The notes under the pieces are model-generated. The model was not told the origin of the DNA, searched no databases, and saw nothing but the letters and a program-made list of their open reading frames with translations. Positions 50,587-58,871 of a stretch of 64,000 nt of DNA are shown here, piece by piece (within the stretch, counting starts at the first letter, position 1; each line of letters opens with the position of its first letter). Both the position numbers and the translations under genes were made by a program. The stretch lies in NCBI GenBank assembly GCA_030446545.1, contig JAUJNB010000013.1:23272-87271 (forward strand). Direction: 5' to 3'. Source of the DNA: Acidimicrobiales bacterium (GTDB lineage Bacteria > Actinomycetota > Acidimicrobiia > Acidimicrobiales > CADCSY01).

Positions 50587-51648
50587 TCAGTCGCCCGCCA
50601 GCTGGCGGGCCCGCTCGTCCTGGCGCAGGGCGTCGATCACGTCACCCAGCTCGCCCTGGAGGACCTTGTCGAGGTTGTAGCTGGTGAAGTTGATGCGGTG
50701 GTCCGAGACCCGGTTCTCCTTGTAGTTGTAGGTGCGGATCTTCTCCGATCGGCCGCCGCCGCCCACCTGGCCCCGGCGCTGCTCTGACAGCTCGGCCGAC
50801 TGACGGTCCTGCTCGGCTTTGAGCAGGCGCGAGCGCAGCACCACCAGGGCCTTGGCCCGGTTCTGGATCTGGCTCTTCTCGTCCTGCATGGCCACCACCA
50901 ACCCGGTGGGTCGATGGGTGATGCGCACGGCCGAGTCGGTGGTGTTGACGCTCTGGCCGCCCGGTCCCGACGACCGGTAGACGTCGATCTGCAGGTCACC
51001 GGGGTCGATGCGCACGTCGACCTCCTCGGCCTCGGGCAGCACCGTGACCGTGGCCGAGGAGGTGTGCACCCGGCCCTGGCTCTCGGTGACCGGCACCCGC
51101 TGCACCCGATGGGGCCCGCCCTCGTGCTTGAGGTGGGACCAGGCGTCGTCGCCCTTGACGAGGAAGGTCACCTCGTTGAGGCCGCCCATGTCCGAGGACT
51201 CACTGTTGAGGACCTCGAGCCTCCAGCCCTGGCGAGCGGCGTAGCCCTGGTACATCTCGTACAGGTCCTTGGCGAAGAGGTTGGCCTCCTCCCCGCCCTC
51301 GGCCCCCCGCAGCTCCATGATGACGTTGCGGCCGTCGTTGGGGTCCTTGGGTGACAGCAACACCTTGAGCTCGGCCTCGAGGCGGGCCATGGTGGCCTCG
51401 GCGTCGTCGACCTCGGCCCGCACCACGTCGCGGTCGGCCCCGGTGGCGTCGACCAGCATCTCTTGGGCCGTGACCAGGTCGTCGCTGGCCTGGTGATAGG
51501 CCCGGCTGGTGGCCACGATGGGCTCGAGCTCCTTGTGGCGCCGGGTCAGGGCGACATAGGCCTCCTGGTCGGCGAACACGTCGGGCTCCGACAGCCGTAC
51601 CTCGATCGAGGTGAGCTCGTCGTTGAGGGCGGCCAGACGCTCGAACAT
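50587..51648 (-). CDS. prfA: Peptide chain release factor 1
   Basis: RF1, about 353 residues, ends translation at UAA and UAG. It has the peptide-anticodon region RVHTSSATVTVLPEAEEVDV, the GGQ loop IDVYRSSGPGGQSVNTTDSA and KIRTYNYKENRVSDHRINFT. ATG 51648 is set by AGGGGTG just upstream and shares one base with the vapC stop (TGATG). The long open reading further upstream belongs to vapC in another frame. This coupling puts release factor synthesis under the same transcript as a toxin-antitoxin pair. Confidence 0.96.
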   Translation of the reverse strand: MFERLAALNDELTSIEVRLSEPDVFADQEAYVALTRRHKELEPIVATSRAYHQASDDLVTAQEMLVDATGADRDVVRAEVDDAEATMARLEAELKVLLSPKDPNDGRNVIMELRGAEGGEEANLFAKDLYEMYQGYAARQGWRLEVLNSESSDMGGLNEVTFLVKGDDAWSHLKHEGGPHRVQRVPVTESQGRVHTSSATVTVLPEAEEVDVRIDPGDLQIDVYRSSGPGGQSVNTTDSAVRITHRPTGLVVAMQDEKSQIQNRAKALVVLRSRLLKAEQDRQSAELSEQRRGQVGGGGRSEKIRTYNYKENRVSDHRINFTSYNLDKVLQGELGDVIDALRQDERARQLAGD

Positions 51649-52088
51649 CACCCCTGAGGGTAGAGGGCGAAGCCCGACCTGGCCGCCGCGTCCCGCAGCG
51701 ACACGTCGAAGCAGGCGAAGGTGTCGCAACCCGCATCGGCACCTCGGGCCGCTTCGGCCGACGCCAGTTGGACGGCGTCATAGGCCCGCAGCCCTGCTGT
51801 CCCGGTCAGACGGGCGGCGGCGTCGAGCACCTCCGGAGAGACTTGAACGATCCGAAATCGAGAATCGCTGTCGTCGGTGCCGAAGAAGTCCTCCTCGAAG
51901 CCGGCCACCAACCTGGCGGCAGTTGAAGTATCGATCTCGGTCAGCCGATGCTTTCGCCATACCGCCGATGGCACCTCAACCCTCGCCATCGCAGATACGA
52001 CGATCTGCTCGAGGCGTCGGACGGACTCGTGACCCGACTCGTCGACGTAGAGCTTGACCAAGGCCGACGAGTCGGCGAAGGCGCTCAG
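51648..52088 (-). CDS. vapC: VapC-family PIN-domain ribonuclease toxin
   Basis: A PIN-domain toxin of about 146 residues that would cut tRNA or rRNA. The four acidic residues are present: Asp in LSAFADSSALVKLYVDES, Glu in AMARVEVPSAVWRKH, Asp in GLRAYDAVQLASAEAA and Asp in CDTFACFDVSLRDAA. The first aspartate lies upstream of the first usual start (TTG 52061), so the gene must begin earlier. The only reasonable codon is CTG at 52088, which overlaps the vapB stop as CTGA. A change of one base would make it a normal GTGA. The stop overlaps the prfA ATG. Confidence 0.8.
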   Translation of the reverse strand: MSAFADSSALVKLYVDESGHESVRRLEQIVVSAMARVEVPSAVWRKHRLTEIDTSTAARLVAGFEEDFFGTDDSDSRFRIVQVSPEVLDAAARLTGTAGLRAYDAVQLASAEAARGADAGCDTFACFDVSLRDAAARSGFALYPQG

Positions 52089-52387
52089 TCGCCGCGGTCC
52101 TGAGAGACGATGTCCGAGAGCAACGTACCCTTCCCGGCGGCAGCTCGAGCTTGGGCTAGCAGCTCTGGATCCTGGCGAGGCCGGTTCAACGGTGGAGGTT
52201 CGTACAACAGACCAGCTTGCCGGAGCCGCTCACGCAGGCGGTCGGCTTCGTCGCCGGCGAAGTCGGGATCCACCAGGGCCCGCAGGCCGGAGACCACCAA
52301 GGCGTTGACGCTCCGGCCCTCCTCCGCTGCCTTGGCCTTCAGGTGGCGAGCCAGGTCGTCGTCGAGGCGAAGCGTCAGTTGGGCCAT
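52085..52387 (-). CDS. vapB: VapB-like ribbon-helix-helix antitoxin
   Basis: A 100-residue antitoxin. The N-terminal half is a ribbon-helix-helix DNA-binding domain: MAQLTLRLDDDLARHLKAKA and EEGRSVNALVVSGLRALVD. The C-terminal half (LRERLRQAGLLYEPPPLNRP and LLSDIVSQDRGD) would wrap around and block VapC. ATG 52387 begins the ribbon strand. Antitoxins of this type usually repress their own operon; the operator is probably in the 42-base gap before it. It lies between rpmE and vapC. Confidence 0.85.
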   Translation of the reverse strand: MAQLTLRLDDDLARHLKAKAAEEGRSVNALVVSGLRALVDPDFAGDEADRLRERLRQAGLLYEPPPLNRPRQDPELLAQARAAAGKGTLLSDIVSQDRGD

Positions 52388-52429
52388 GTAGGCACGGTAG
52401 CAGGCATGCCTACATGTACCCGCCGAGAT

Positions 52430-52654
52430 CTACTCGGTGCTGGTGCCGGCCCCCTTGCGCTGGCCGTAGCGGCGCTGGAAGCGCTCCACCCGACCACCGC
52501 TGTCGATCAGGCGCTGCTTGCCGGTGAAGAAGGGGTGGCAGACGTTGCACAGCTCGACCCGGAGCTTGGGCTCGGTGGAACGGGTCGTGAAGGTGCTGCC
52601 ACAGGAGCAGGTCACGGCAGCTTCCTGGTACTCGGGATGGATGTCGGCTCTCAT
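52430..52654 (-). CDS. rpmE: 50S ribosomal protein L31, zinc-binding form
   Basis: A 74-residue ribosomal protein. Four cysteines are placed as in zinc-binding L31: AVTCSCGSTFTTRSTEPK and ELCNVCHPFFTGKQRLID. The N-terminus MRADIHPEYQEA is typical. ATG 52654 is preceded by GAGGAA. It follows rho by 53 bases, the conserved order in actinobacteria. Zinc-binding forms can be exchanged under zinc limitation; no second copy is seen here. Confidence 0.96.
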   Translation of the reverse strand: MRADIHPEYQEAAVTCSCGSTFTTRSTEPKLRVELCNVCHPFFTGKQRLIDSGGRVERFQRRYGQRKGAGTSTE

Positions 52655-52707
52655 GGGCTTCCTCTCGTTGCTGGTGCTGATCGGTGAATGGTGAGACGGC
52701 CGACCCG

Positions 52708-54698
52708 TCAGGCTCCGGGCCCACCGGCCTTGGCCGCCTCGGCCAGGAACTGGTCGTTGGATGCGAAGGTGCGCATGCCGTCCATGAGGCGTTCCAGGGC
52801 GGCGCTGGGCGATGCTCCGTCGGCCGACAAGGCGTTGAGCGCCCGCCGCACCCGCCACACCTGCTGGAGCTGCTTGCGGTCGAACAACAGCTCCTCGTGG
52901 CGGGTGGAGGAGGCGTCGACATCGATGGCCGGGTAGATGCGGCGCTCGGCCAGGCGGCGGTCGAGGCGCAACTCCATGTTCCCGGTGCCCTTGAACTCCT
53001 CGAAGATGACCTCGTCCATCTTGGAGCCGGTCTCGATGAGGGCGGTGGCCAGGATGGTGAGCGACCCGCCCTCCTCGATGTTGCGGGCGGCGCCGAAGAA
53101 CTTCTTGGGCGGGTAGAGGGCTCCGGTGTCGATACCACCCGACATGATGCGTCCGGTGGCGGGAGCGGCCAGGTTGTAGGCCCGGGCCAGGCGGGTGATC
53201 CCGTCGAGGACGATGACCACGTCGCGCCCCTCCTCCACCAGACGCTTGGCCCGTTCGATGCCGAGCTCGGTCACCTGGGTGTGCTCGTCCGAAGGACGAT
53301 CAAAGGTGGAGGCGATCACCTCCCCGCCGGTGGAGCGACGCATGTCGGTGACCTCCTCGGGCCGCTCGTCGACGAGCAGGACCATGAGGTGCACGTCGGG
53401 GTTGTTGGCCTCGATGGACCTCACGATCTGCTTCATGATCGTGGTCTTGCCCGCCTTCGGAGGCGACACGATGAGGCCGCGCTGGCCCTTGCCGATGGGC
53501 GCCACCAGGTCGACGATGCGCGCCGTCATGTTCGAGGCGTCGCTCGGGGTCTCGAGCTTGAGCTGCTCGTCGGGGAACAGCGGGGTCAGATCCTCGAAAC
53601 GGGGGCGACGCCTGGCCTCCTCGGGGTCCTTGCCGTTGACCAGGTCGGCGCGCAGCAGGGCCGGGTTCTTCTCGGTGCGGTTGGCCGGCCGGCTCGTCCC
53701 GGTCAGGTGGTCCCCTTGCGCAGCCCGAACTGGCGCACCTGCTTGACCGACACGTAGATGTCGTCGGCGCTGGCCAGGTACCCCTTGGTGCGCAGGAAGC
53801 CGTAGCCCTCGTCGCGTAGGTCGAGCAGGCCGGCGCACACCACCGGGTCCCCCGACCACGTCTCCTCGGTGCGAGGATCGCCCTGCCCCCGGTCGTTCTG
53901 GCCGCCCTGGCCACCCTGGCCGCCCTGGCCCCGTTCACGGTCACGGCCCCGTCGACGACGACGCCGGTTGCCCTCTCCCCCCTCCCCGCTCTCGCCGGCG
54001 CGAGGGTCGCTGCGGGCGCCCCTTCCCTGGTCCCGGTCCTGGTCTCCCGAGGTCGGGCCACGGTCGTCCCCGGAGGGTCGGCCGGAGGGTTCCCCGGGGG
54101 CACCGAGTCGCGCCGCCGACCGGTCGTCGGTCGTGGACCGATCGGACGTGCCTCCGCCTCCTTCGGCACCGCCGGAGGTCGACTCCTCGTGGCCGACATC
54201 CCCCGTCTCCCGGTCGGGCCCCTCACTCGGCGCAAGTCGGCCGGAGGTGTCGGTGGTGGTGGGCTCCGAACCGTTGGCCACCGCGCCGTTGACGGTCATA
54301 CCGGTGGCATCGGGTTCGGGCCCGCCCAACTCGGTGGTGGAGGAGCCGCGGGGCCGGCGGCGGGCCCGTGGGGGAGGTGTGACCCCGGCCTCGGTCGGTT
54401 CCGGGGCGGCGGTGCCATTGGCCGACGGGGCCGGCCCGTCGGGAGCTCCCCGGTCCGATCCGGCGGCGTCCGATCCGGCGGCGCTCGATTCGAGAGCGTC
54501 CGATCCGGCCGTGTCCGATCCCGCCGTGTCCGATCCGGCGGTGGTGGACGGGATCCCCGCCGTGGTCAGGATGAGGTCGACCAGATCGGCCTTGCGGGCC
54601 CGGGCCGGAGGCCGGGCGCCCATGGCCCGGGCGATGGCTTGGAGCTCGTCACGCTCCTTGCGCTCGAGGACCGATCGTTCGAGGACCGACTCGCTCAT
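52708..54698 (-). CDS. rho: Transcription termination factor Rho, with a one-base frame break
   Basis: Hexameric RNA helicase that ends transcription; restored length about 663 residues. The N-terminal Rho-N motif is [20 protein letters not shown]. Residues 50-290 form a long low-complexity insert with TAGSD repeats, a Gly/Gln run and [17 protein letters not shown]-binding domain: [20 protein letters not shown]. The helicase has Walker [30 protein letters not shown] and the Q loop [15 protein letters not shown]. The frame breaks at 53712-53715 (four G on the coding strand); one more G turns RKGTT-stop into [15 protein letters not shown]. As Rho is essential in actinobacteria, an assembly error is the best reading. 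Confidence 0.94.
54454..54543 (-). repeat. Six copies of a 15-base repeat in rho
   Basis: On the plus strand the unit is close to TCCGATCCGGCGGCG and repeats six times with a 15-base period; the third copy is diverged. It codes the [10 protein letters not shown] repeats in the disordered arm of Rho. Copy number may vary among strains. Confidence 0.65.
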
Positions 54699-55081
54699 GG
54701 CGTACCTCTGTTCTTGGTTCAGGGGAATGGCCGTCGTGATCGACGCCAACCCGGTGATGGTGCAGTGCAACGCCACGCCTCCCGCCGACCGGTGCGCCAC
54801 CGAGGCGGCCGGGACGGAACCCAAAGATCAAGCCGTGGCGCCAACGCGTGCGTCCCGACGCTCGACACGAAACCGAAGCGCAACCCCGGAGGGAGAGTAG
54901 GCGTGCACGCCGGAAAAGAATCGACGCCTGAAACAGAGGCGCTTCGCCACTACCCCCAGTGCTGGCCCCGGACGATTCCGCACGAACAACGCTTACGACG
55001 TTCGGGATGGCGCACGATGCCTCGCTTATGGTACCGGCCTGGTACGCCGTCGGCAACACCACGCCTCCGGGGCGACGGCGG
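54699..55081 (-). promoter_or_regulatory. Gene-free leader upstream of rho with a candidate promoter
   Basis: This 383-base stretch has no convincing gene. On the minus strand TTGCCG (55051-55056) and TACCAT (55028-55033) are spaced by 17 bases and could be the rho promoter, giving a 5' leader of about 320 bases. Long rho leaders are used for autoregulation in other bacteria; I could not identify a specific fold. The first bases before rho include a plain ribosome site (AGAGGT). Confidence 0.45.
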
Positions 55082-55729
55082 CTACTTCTTGTCGGGCTGG
55101 TAGAAGGGGTTGTCGCCGGCGGCGTGGTCGGTGACGTCGACCACGTTGGCGATCTCGGGGATGCGGTCCTCCACCGTGGCCTTGATCCCCTCGGTCAGGG
55201 TGAGTTGGGCCAGGCCACATCCCTGGCAGCCCCCACCCATGATCATGAAGGCGGTCTCGCCCTCGACCCGGTCCACGGCGGCGAACCCGCCGTGCATGGC
55301 CAACATGGGGTTGATCTCCCCGTCGAGCAACTGCTGGAGACGCTCCTCGACGCTGCCCTCCAAGTGGACCGTCCCGCCGTCGGGGCCACCGGCACCGAGC
55401 GTGGGCCGGGGCCGGTTGGGGTTTCGCAGCACCAAACCGGTGGGCTCCACGTGGTCGAGGGTGGCGCCCCGCAGCTTGGGAACCGACGGCTCGGGGACCA
55501 GCACCGGCAGTGTCTCGCTGGGGCCGAGGGAGTCGCCGTCGAGCGCCTCGGCCACCGGGCAAAAGGTCAACTCGTAGAGGTAGTCGCTCGCCGCCTCGCC
55601 CACCACCTCCACCCGCAGGGCCAGGTCGTCCCCCTCGGGCTCGGTGGCCCTCGTCTCGAGGATGACCCGGCGAGCAGCGTCGGTCACGGTGATGAGCGAG
55701 CGCTCGGTCGGGGTCGTCTGGGCCGACAT
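55082..55729 (-). CDS. NfuA-like Fe-S cluster carrier
   Basis: A 215-residue protein with an N-terminal HesB/IscA-like domain without its cysteines (LITVTDAARRVILETRATEP, DYLYELTFCPVAEALDGDS) and a C-terminal Nfu domain (EINPMLAMHGGFAAVDRVEG, MGGGCQGCGLAQLTLTEGIK). The CxxC of GCQGCG binds the cluster. This is the NfuA arrangement, which carries clusters to targets and is linked to stress. ATG 55729 is natural. It ends 53 bases from the likely rho promoter and is read away from the divergent oxidoreductase gene. Confidence 0.9.
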   Translation of the reverse strand: MSAQTTPTERSLITVTDAARRVILETRATEPEGDDLALRVEVVGEAASDYLYELTFCPVAEALDGDSLGPSETLPVLVPEPSVPKLRGATLDHVEPTGLVLRNPNRPRPTLGAGGPDGGTVHLEGSVEERLQQLLDGEINPMLAMHGGFAAVDRVEGETAFMIMGGGCQGCGLAQLTLTEGIKATVEDRIPEIANVVDVTDHAAGDNPFYQPDKK

Positions 55730-55782
55730 GCCCCGAGGGTAGCGGTGCGGTGGTGCGGTGATGCTGTGGCAGCCTGGCGGCC

Positions 55783-57240
55783 ATGGCCTTGGCGCCCCCA
55801 GAACACGACGCCGTGGTCGTGGGCGCCGGCCCCAACGGGCTGGCCGCCGCGGTGGAGCTGGCGGGTGCCGGCGCATCGGTGCTGGTCGTCGAACGACACG
55901 AGCGCCCCGGCGGCGGGTGCCGGTCAGGCGAGCTGACGCTCCCCGGCTTCGTCCACGACGTGTGCTCGGCGGTCCACCCCCTCGGCGTCGCCTCACCCTT
56001 CCTACGGTCCCTGCCCCTGGCCGACCACGGGCTGACCTGGCTGCACCCCGAGGTCCTGGCCGCCCACCCCCTCGACGACGGGACCGCCGGGGTCCTCCTG
56101 CCCGGGGTCGACGAGACGGCCCGGGCCATGGACGATCCGACCTGGGGCCGGCTCTTCGGTCCGGTCCTGGCCCACTGGGACGCGGTGCTCGACGGCGTCC
56201 TGGCCCCGATGCTGCGCCCACCCCGCCACCCCCTGGCCCTGGCCCGGTTCGGCCTGCGGGCGCTGTGGCCGGCCACCACCCTGGCCCGGCGGACCCTGAA
56301 AACCGAAGCCGCACAGGCCCTTTTCGCCGGCATCGCGGCCCACACCGTCAACGCCCTGGAACGGCCGCTGACCTCGGCGGCGGGGATCCTGCTGGCCGGC
56401 GCCGGCCACGCCTCGGGGTGGCCCGTCGCCCGGGGTGGCTCCCAGGCCATCGTCGACGCCCTGGCCGCCCACCTGGCCCACCTGGGCGGGCGCATCGAGA
56501 CAGGTCGCCAGGTCGACCGCATCGAGGAGCTGCCCTCCGCCCGGGCCTACCTGTTCGACACGACCGCCGGGGCCCTGGCCACCATCGCCGGGAACCGCTT
56601 CTCCCCCTCCTACCGTCGCCGCCTCAACCGCTTCCGTCAGGGGCCGGGTGTGTTCAAGATCGACTACGCCCTCGACGGGCCGGTCCCCTGGACGGCCGAG
56701 CCGTGCCGGCGGGCGGGGACGGTCCACGTTGGAGGCACCCTGGACGAGGTGGCCCAGGCCGAAGCCGAGGTGGCCCGCGGTCGCCATCCCGAGCGCCCCT
56801 TCGTGTTGGCCGCCCAGCAGTCGGTGGTCGACCCGACCCGGGCCCCGGCCGGGCGCCACACCCTGTGGGCCTACTGCCACGTCCCGGCCGGCTCCCCGCT
56901 CGACGTGACCGGCGCCGTCGAAGCCCAGTTGGAACGCTTCGCCCCCGGGTTCGCCGACCTCGTCCTGGCCCGGGCCGTCACCACCCCGGCCCAACTCGAG
57001 GCCTACAACCCCAATTGCGTCGGCGGCGACGTCGCCGGCGGGGCCAACGACGGTCTCCAGCTCCTGTTCCGCCCGGTGGCATCGGGCCATCCCCACCGCA
57101 CGCCCGCACCCGACATCTTCTTGTGCTCCTCCTCGACCCCCCCTGGCGGCGGCACCCACGGGATGTGCGGGTACTGGGCGGCCAGAGAGGCCCTGCGCCA
57201 CCTCGACGGCACCGAAGCCGAGCCGGCGGGAAGGCCCTGA
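55783..57240 (+). CDS. FAD-dependent oxidoreductase of the phytoene dehydrogenase-like family
   Basis: A 485-residue flavoprotein. The FAD-binding start is HDAVVVGAGPNGLAAAVELAG and SVLVVERHERPGGGCRSGEL, followed by PGFVHDVCSAVHPLGVASPF, a signature of the crtI-like group also called NAD(P)/FAD oxidoreductase. A second binding loop is ASGWPVARGGSQAIVDALAAH. The late GGGTHGMCGYWAAREAL closes the FAD site. The substrate is unknown: homologues occur outside carotenoid clusters, and no carotenoid genes are nearby. ATG 55783 gives the full Rossmann strand. Confidence 0.85.
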   Translation: MALAPPEHDAVVVGAGPNGLAAAVELAGAGASVLVVERHERPGGGCRSGELTLPGFVHDVCSAVHPLGVASPFLRSLPLADHGLTWLHPEVLAAHPLDDGTAGVLLPGVDETARAMDDPTWGRLFGPVLAHWDAVLDGVLAPMLRPPRHPLALARFGLRALWPATTLARRTLKTEAAQALFAGIAAHTVNALERPLTSAAGILLAGAGHASGWPVARGGSQAIVDALAAHLAHLGGRIETGRQVDRIEELPSARAYLFDTTAGALATIAGNRFSPSYRRRLNRFRQGPGVFKIDYALDGPVPWTAEPCRRAGTVHVGGTLDEVAQAEAEVARGRHPERPFVLAAQQSVVDPTRAPAGRHTLWAYCHVPAGSPLDVTGAVEAQLERFAPGFADLVLARAVTTPAQLEAYNPNCVGGDVAGGANDGLQLLFRPVASGHPHRTPAPDIFLCSSSTPPGGGTHGMCGYWAAREALRHLDGTEAEPAGRP

Positions 57241-57259
57241 ACGGCGATGCTCGAACGCG

Positions 57260-57265
57260 TAGGCT
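57260..57265 (+). promoter_or_regulatory. Candidate -10 element for a leaderless mRNA
   Basis: TAGGCT fits TANNNT and ends 6 bases before the GTG at 57272, so transcription would begin on the start codon. No Shine-Dalgarno sequence is present. Confidence 0.35.
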
Positions 57266-57271
57266 GACCTG

Positions 57272-58012
57272 GTGACGCTGGTCGCCGCCCACTCGTCGGG
57301 GCTCTTGGGCTTCATCCGCTACGCCTTCATGCCCAACCACCTGGGCTACTGCGGGGGCAACGAGCAGGAGCTGCTCTTCGAGCACGCCGCCGCCGGGCAG
57401 TCCGACCAACGTCTGGCCCCGCTGCTGGCCAAGTTCACCGGTGCCTTCCCCTACCTGCAGACCATCGCCGCCGCCAACCACCTCGCCGACCCCTTCGACG
57501 CCCGGGTGGTGGAGGCCTACTGGCTCGGCAACGAGCTCCTCGACCGGGTCGAGGCGGCCGAGCTCTACCGGTCGCTGGACGAGCGCTTCGGCCGCCAGCT
57601 CACCGGCAGGGTCCGGGAGCAAGTGCTGCGCAAGCCGCCCCAGGGCGCCCGCCCCCACCACCTGTTCCACGTGCTCGACGTCTACCGCCACCTCGAGCAC
57701 CAGGGCATCGCCATGGCCACCATGGAGAGTTGTCGGATCAGCTGGGGTCAGGTCCGTGCGGTCGAGGGCACCGAACTGGTGGTGCGCCGCCAACCCCTCG
57801 TCCTGGCCGAGGGGAAGCTGGCGCTCGGGGAGGCGGTCGACGCCCGGGTGCTGCGCTCCATCTCCGACCGGGGCTTCGCCGACGCCGTGTCCGTGGGCGA
57901 CTGGGTCTCGATCCACTGGGGATGGACGTGCGAGGTCCTCGACCAGCGTCAGCTCACCAACCTTCGCCGGTGGTCGGGTCACCATCTGGCCCTGGCCAAC
58001 CAGACGGTCTGA
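57272..58012 (+). CDS. Conserved protein of unknown function (probably DUF6390)
   Basis: A 246-residue soluble protein. Conserved blocks include IRYAFMPNHLGYCGGNEQEL, FPYLQTIAAANHLADPFDAR and VVEAYWLGNELLDRVEAAEL in the N-terminal half, HHLFHVLDVYRHLEHQGIAM in the middle and SVGDWVSIHWGWTCEVLDQR near the end. The cysteines in GYCG and MESCRISWG and several histidines could bind a metal. I believe this is the DUF6390 family, but I give that from memory. It follows the FAD oxidoreductase by 31 bases and may be co-expressed or have its own leaderless promoter. Confidence 0.72.
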   Translation: MTLVAAHSSGLLGFIRYAFMPNHLGYCGGNEQELLFEHAAAGQSDQRLAPLLAKFTGAFPYLQTIAAANHLADPFDARVVEAYWLGNELLDRVEAAELYRSLDERFGRQLTGRVREQVLRKPPQGARPHHLFHVLDVYRHLEHQGIAMATMESCRISWGQVRAVEGTELVVRRQPLVLAEGKLALGEAVDARVLRSISDRGFADAVSVGDWVSIHWGWTCEVLDQRQLTNLRRWSGHHLALANQTV

Positions 58013-58066
58013 CGGTTGCCTCCGCCGCGACCTTGGGCAAGTAACGAGCGGTGGAAGGATGAGACC

Positions 58067-58432
58067 ATGAACCCGAGGCGCCAACGCCCCCTCGTGGCCA
58101 AGCGAGCCGGGGCCCCCCGAGAGTCCGCCCCCCGACCACGGGGCCAGTCCTCCAAGATGGCGACCGAGCTCAAGGCGCTGCGGGCCCGGTTGGGTGGCTA
58201 CGGCGACGATCTGCCCACCACCCCCGGGGACTGGCACGCGGCGGCATGGGACTACGACCAAGCCCTGGTGTTGGCGGCCGAGGCCATGGGCGTACCCCAC
58301 CCCGAACCGGACATGGTGATCGGTCGACGTCGCCTCACCATCACCGAGAAGAACAGCATCGAGAAGGGGCTGGTGGCCATGGGCTTCGATCTCGGCCCTC
58401 CTCCGGGTGCGTTGCCCCAGGGCCGGTCCTGA
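58067..58432 (+). CDS. Hypothetical protein
   Basis: A 121-residue basic protein. The first 40 residues are Arg/Pro-rich and probably disordered. The rest has DLPTTPGDWHAAAWDYDQAL and VIGRRRLTITEKNSIEKGLV, a small helical domain. ATG 58067 has a GGAAGG site 8-13 bases upstream. Codon use and GC pattern match the neighbours. No family recognised. Confidence 0.58.
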   Translation: MNPRRQRPLVAKRAGAPRESAPRPRGQSSKMATELKALRARLGGYGDDLPTTPGDWHAAAWDYDQALVLAAEAMGVPHPEPDMVIGRRRLTITEKNSIEKGLVAMGFDLGPPPGALPQGRS

Positions 58433-58514
58433 ACCGAGCGGCCACACCGCGGGGCGAAACTTCCGCTCAATCGGCGGCTGGCCGGTAGAATTGCCGAGAG
58501 CGCAGCCCGGAAAG

Positions 58515-58541
58515 GTCCGGACGTCCCAAGGACGTCGGGCC
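58515..58541 (+). promoter_or_regulatory. Strong hairpin in the leader of the gene at 58590
   Basis: A 7-base core stem (GACGTCC with GGACGTC) around a CAA loop is extended by imperfect pairing of GGTCCG with GGGCC. It lies in a 157-base gap between two short genes. There is no U run. It may be a terminator of the preceding gene, an attenuator or part of a structured leader. I could not match it to a known riboswitch. Confidence 0.4.
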
Positions 58542-58589
58542 GGAGTGGCGCTGTGCCTTGCCCCCCAACCCCCCCGCACGAGGTGCCCC

Positions 58590-58871
58590 ATGAAAAGCTT
58601 GCTGAGAAAGCTGTCCCGAGTCGACCGTCCCGACCGGCGGGAAGAGCTGGAACACGACGCCGCCGAACAGATCAAGATGGCCGGGAGCCAACCCCCGCCC
58701 GAGGCACAGGCCTCGTCCTGGGCTTCCTCCGCCCCGCCCGCCCCTGAGCCCGCCACCCCAGCCGGACCGACGGCCTCGGCCGCCCCGGCTGCCGCGGGCC
58801 AGGGTGGTTCGGGCGGGCGTCGCCTCACCGTCCAGGAGCGCATGGCGGCTCGGGAGCTCCAGAGCCACTGA
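58590..58871 (+). CDS. Hypothetical small protein
   Basis: A 93-residue protein with a basic, amphipathic start (MKSLLRKLSRVDRPDRREEL), an acidic patch, a long Pro/Ala/Ser-rich stretch and a short C-terminal element RRLTVQERMAARELQSH. Its 3' end overlaps the convergent thiamine pyrophosphokinase gene by 47 bases. No ribosome site is evident, so existence is moderately uncertain. Confidence 0.45.
   Translation: MKSLLRKLSRVDRPDRREELEHDAAEQIKMAGSQPPPEAQASSWASSAPPAPEPATPAGPTASAAPAAAGQGGSGGRRLTVQERMAARELQSH

Noticed and set aside
54454..54543. 15-base tandem repeat as a replication origin or iteron array
   Set aside because: It is in frame inside rho and codes a regular TAGSD pattern; no replication gene is near.
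55783..57240. Calling the FAD oxidoreductase a carotenoid desaturase
   Set aside because: It has the general CrtI-like FAD fold, but no carotenoid genes are near and this branch includes many enzymes with other substrates.
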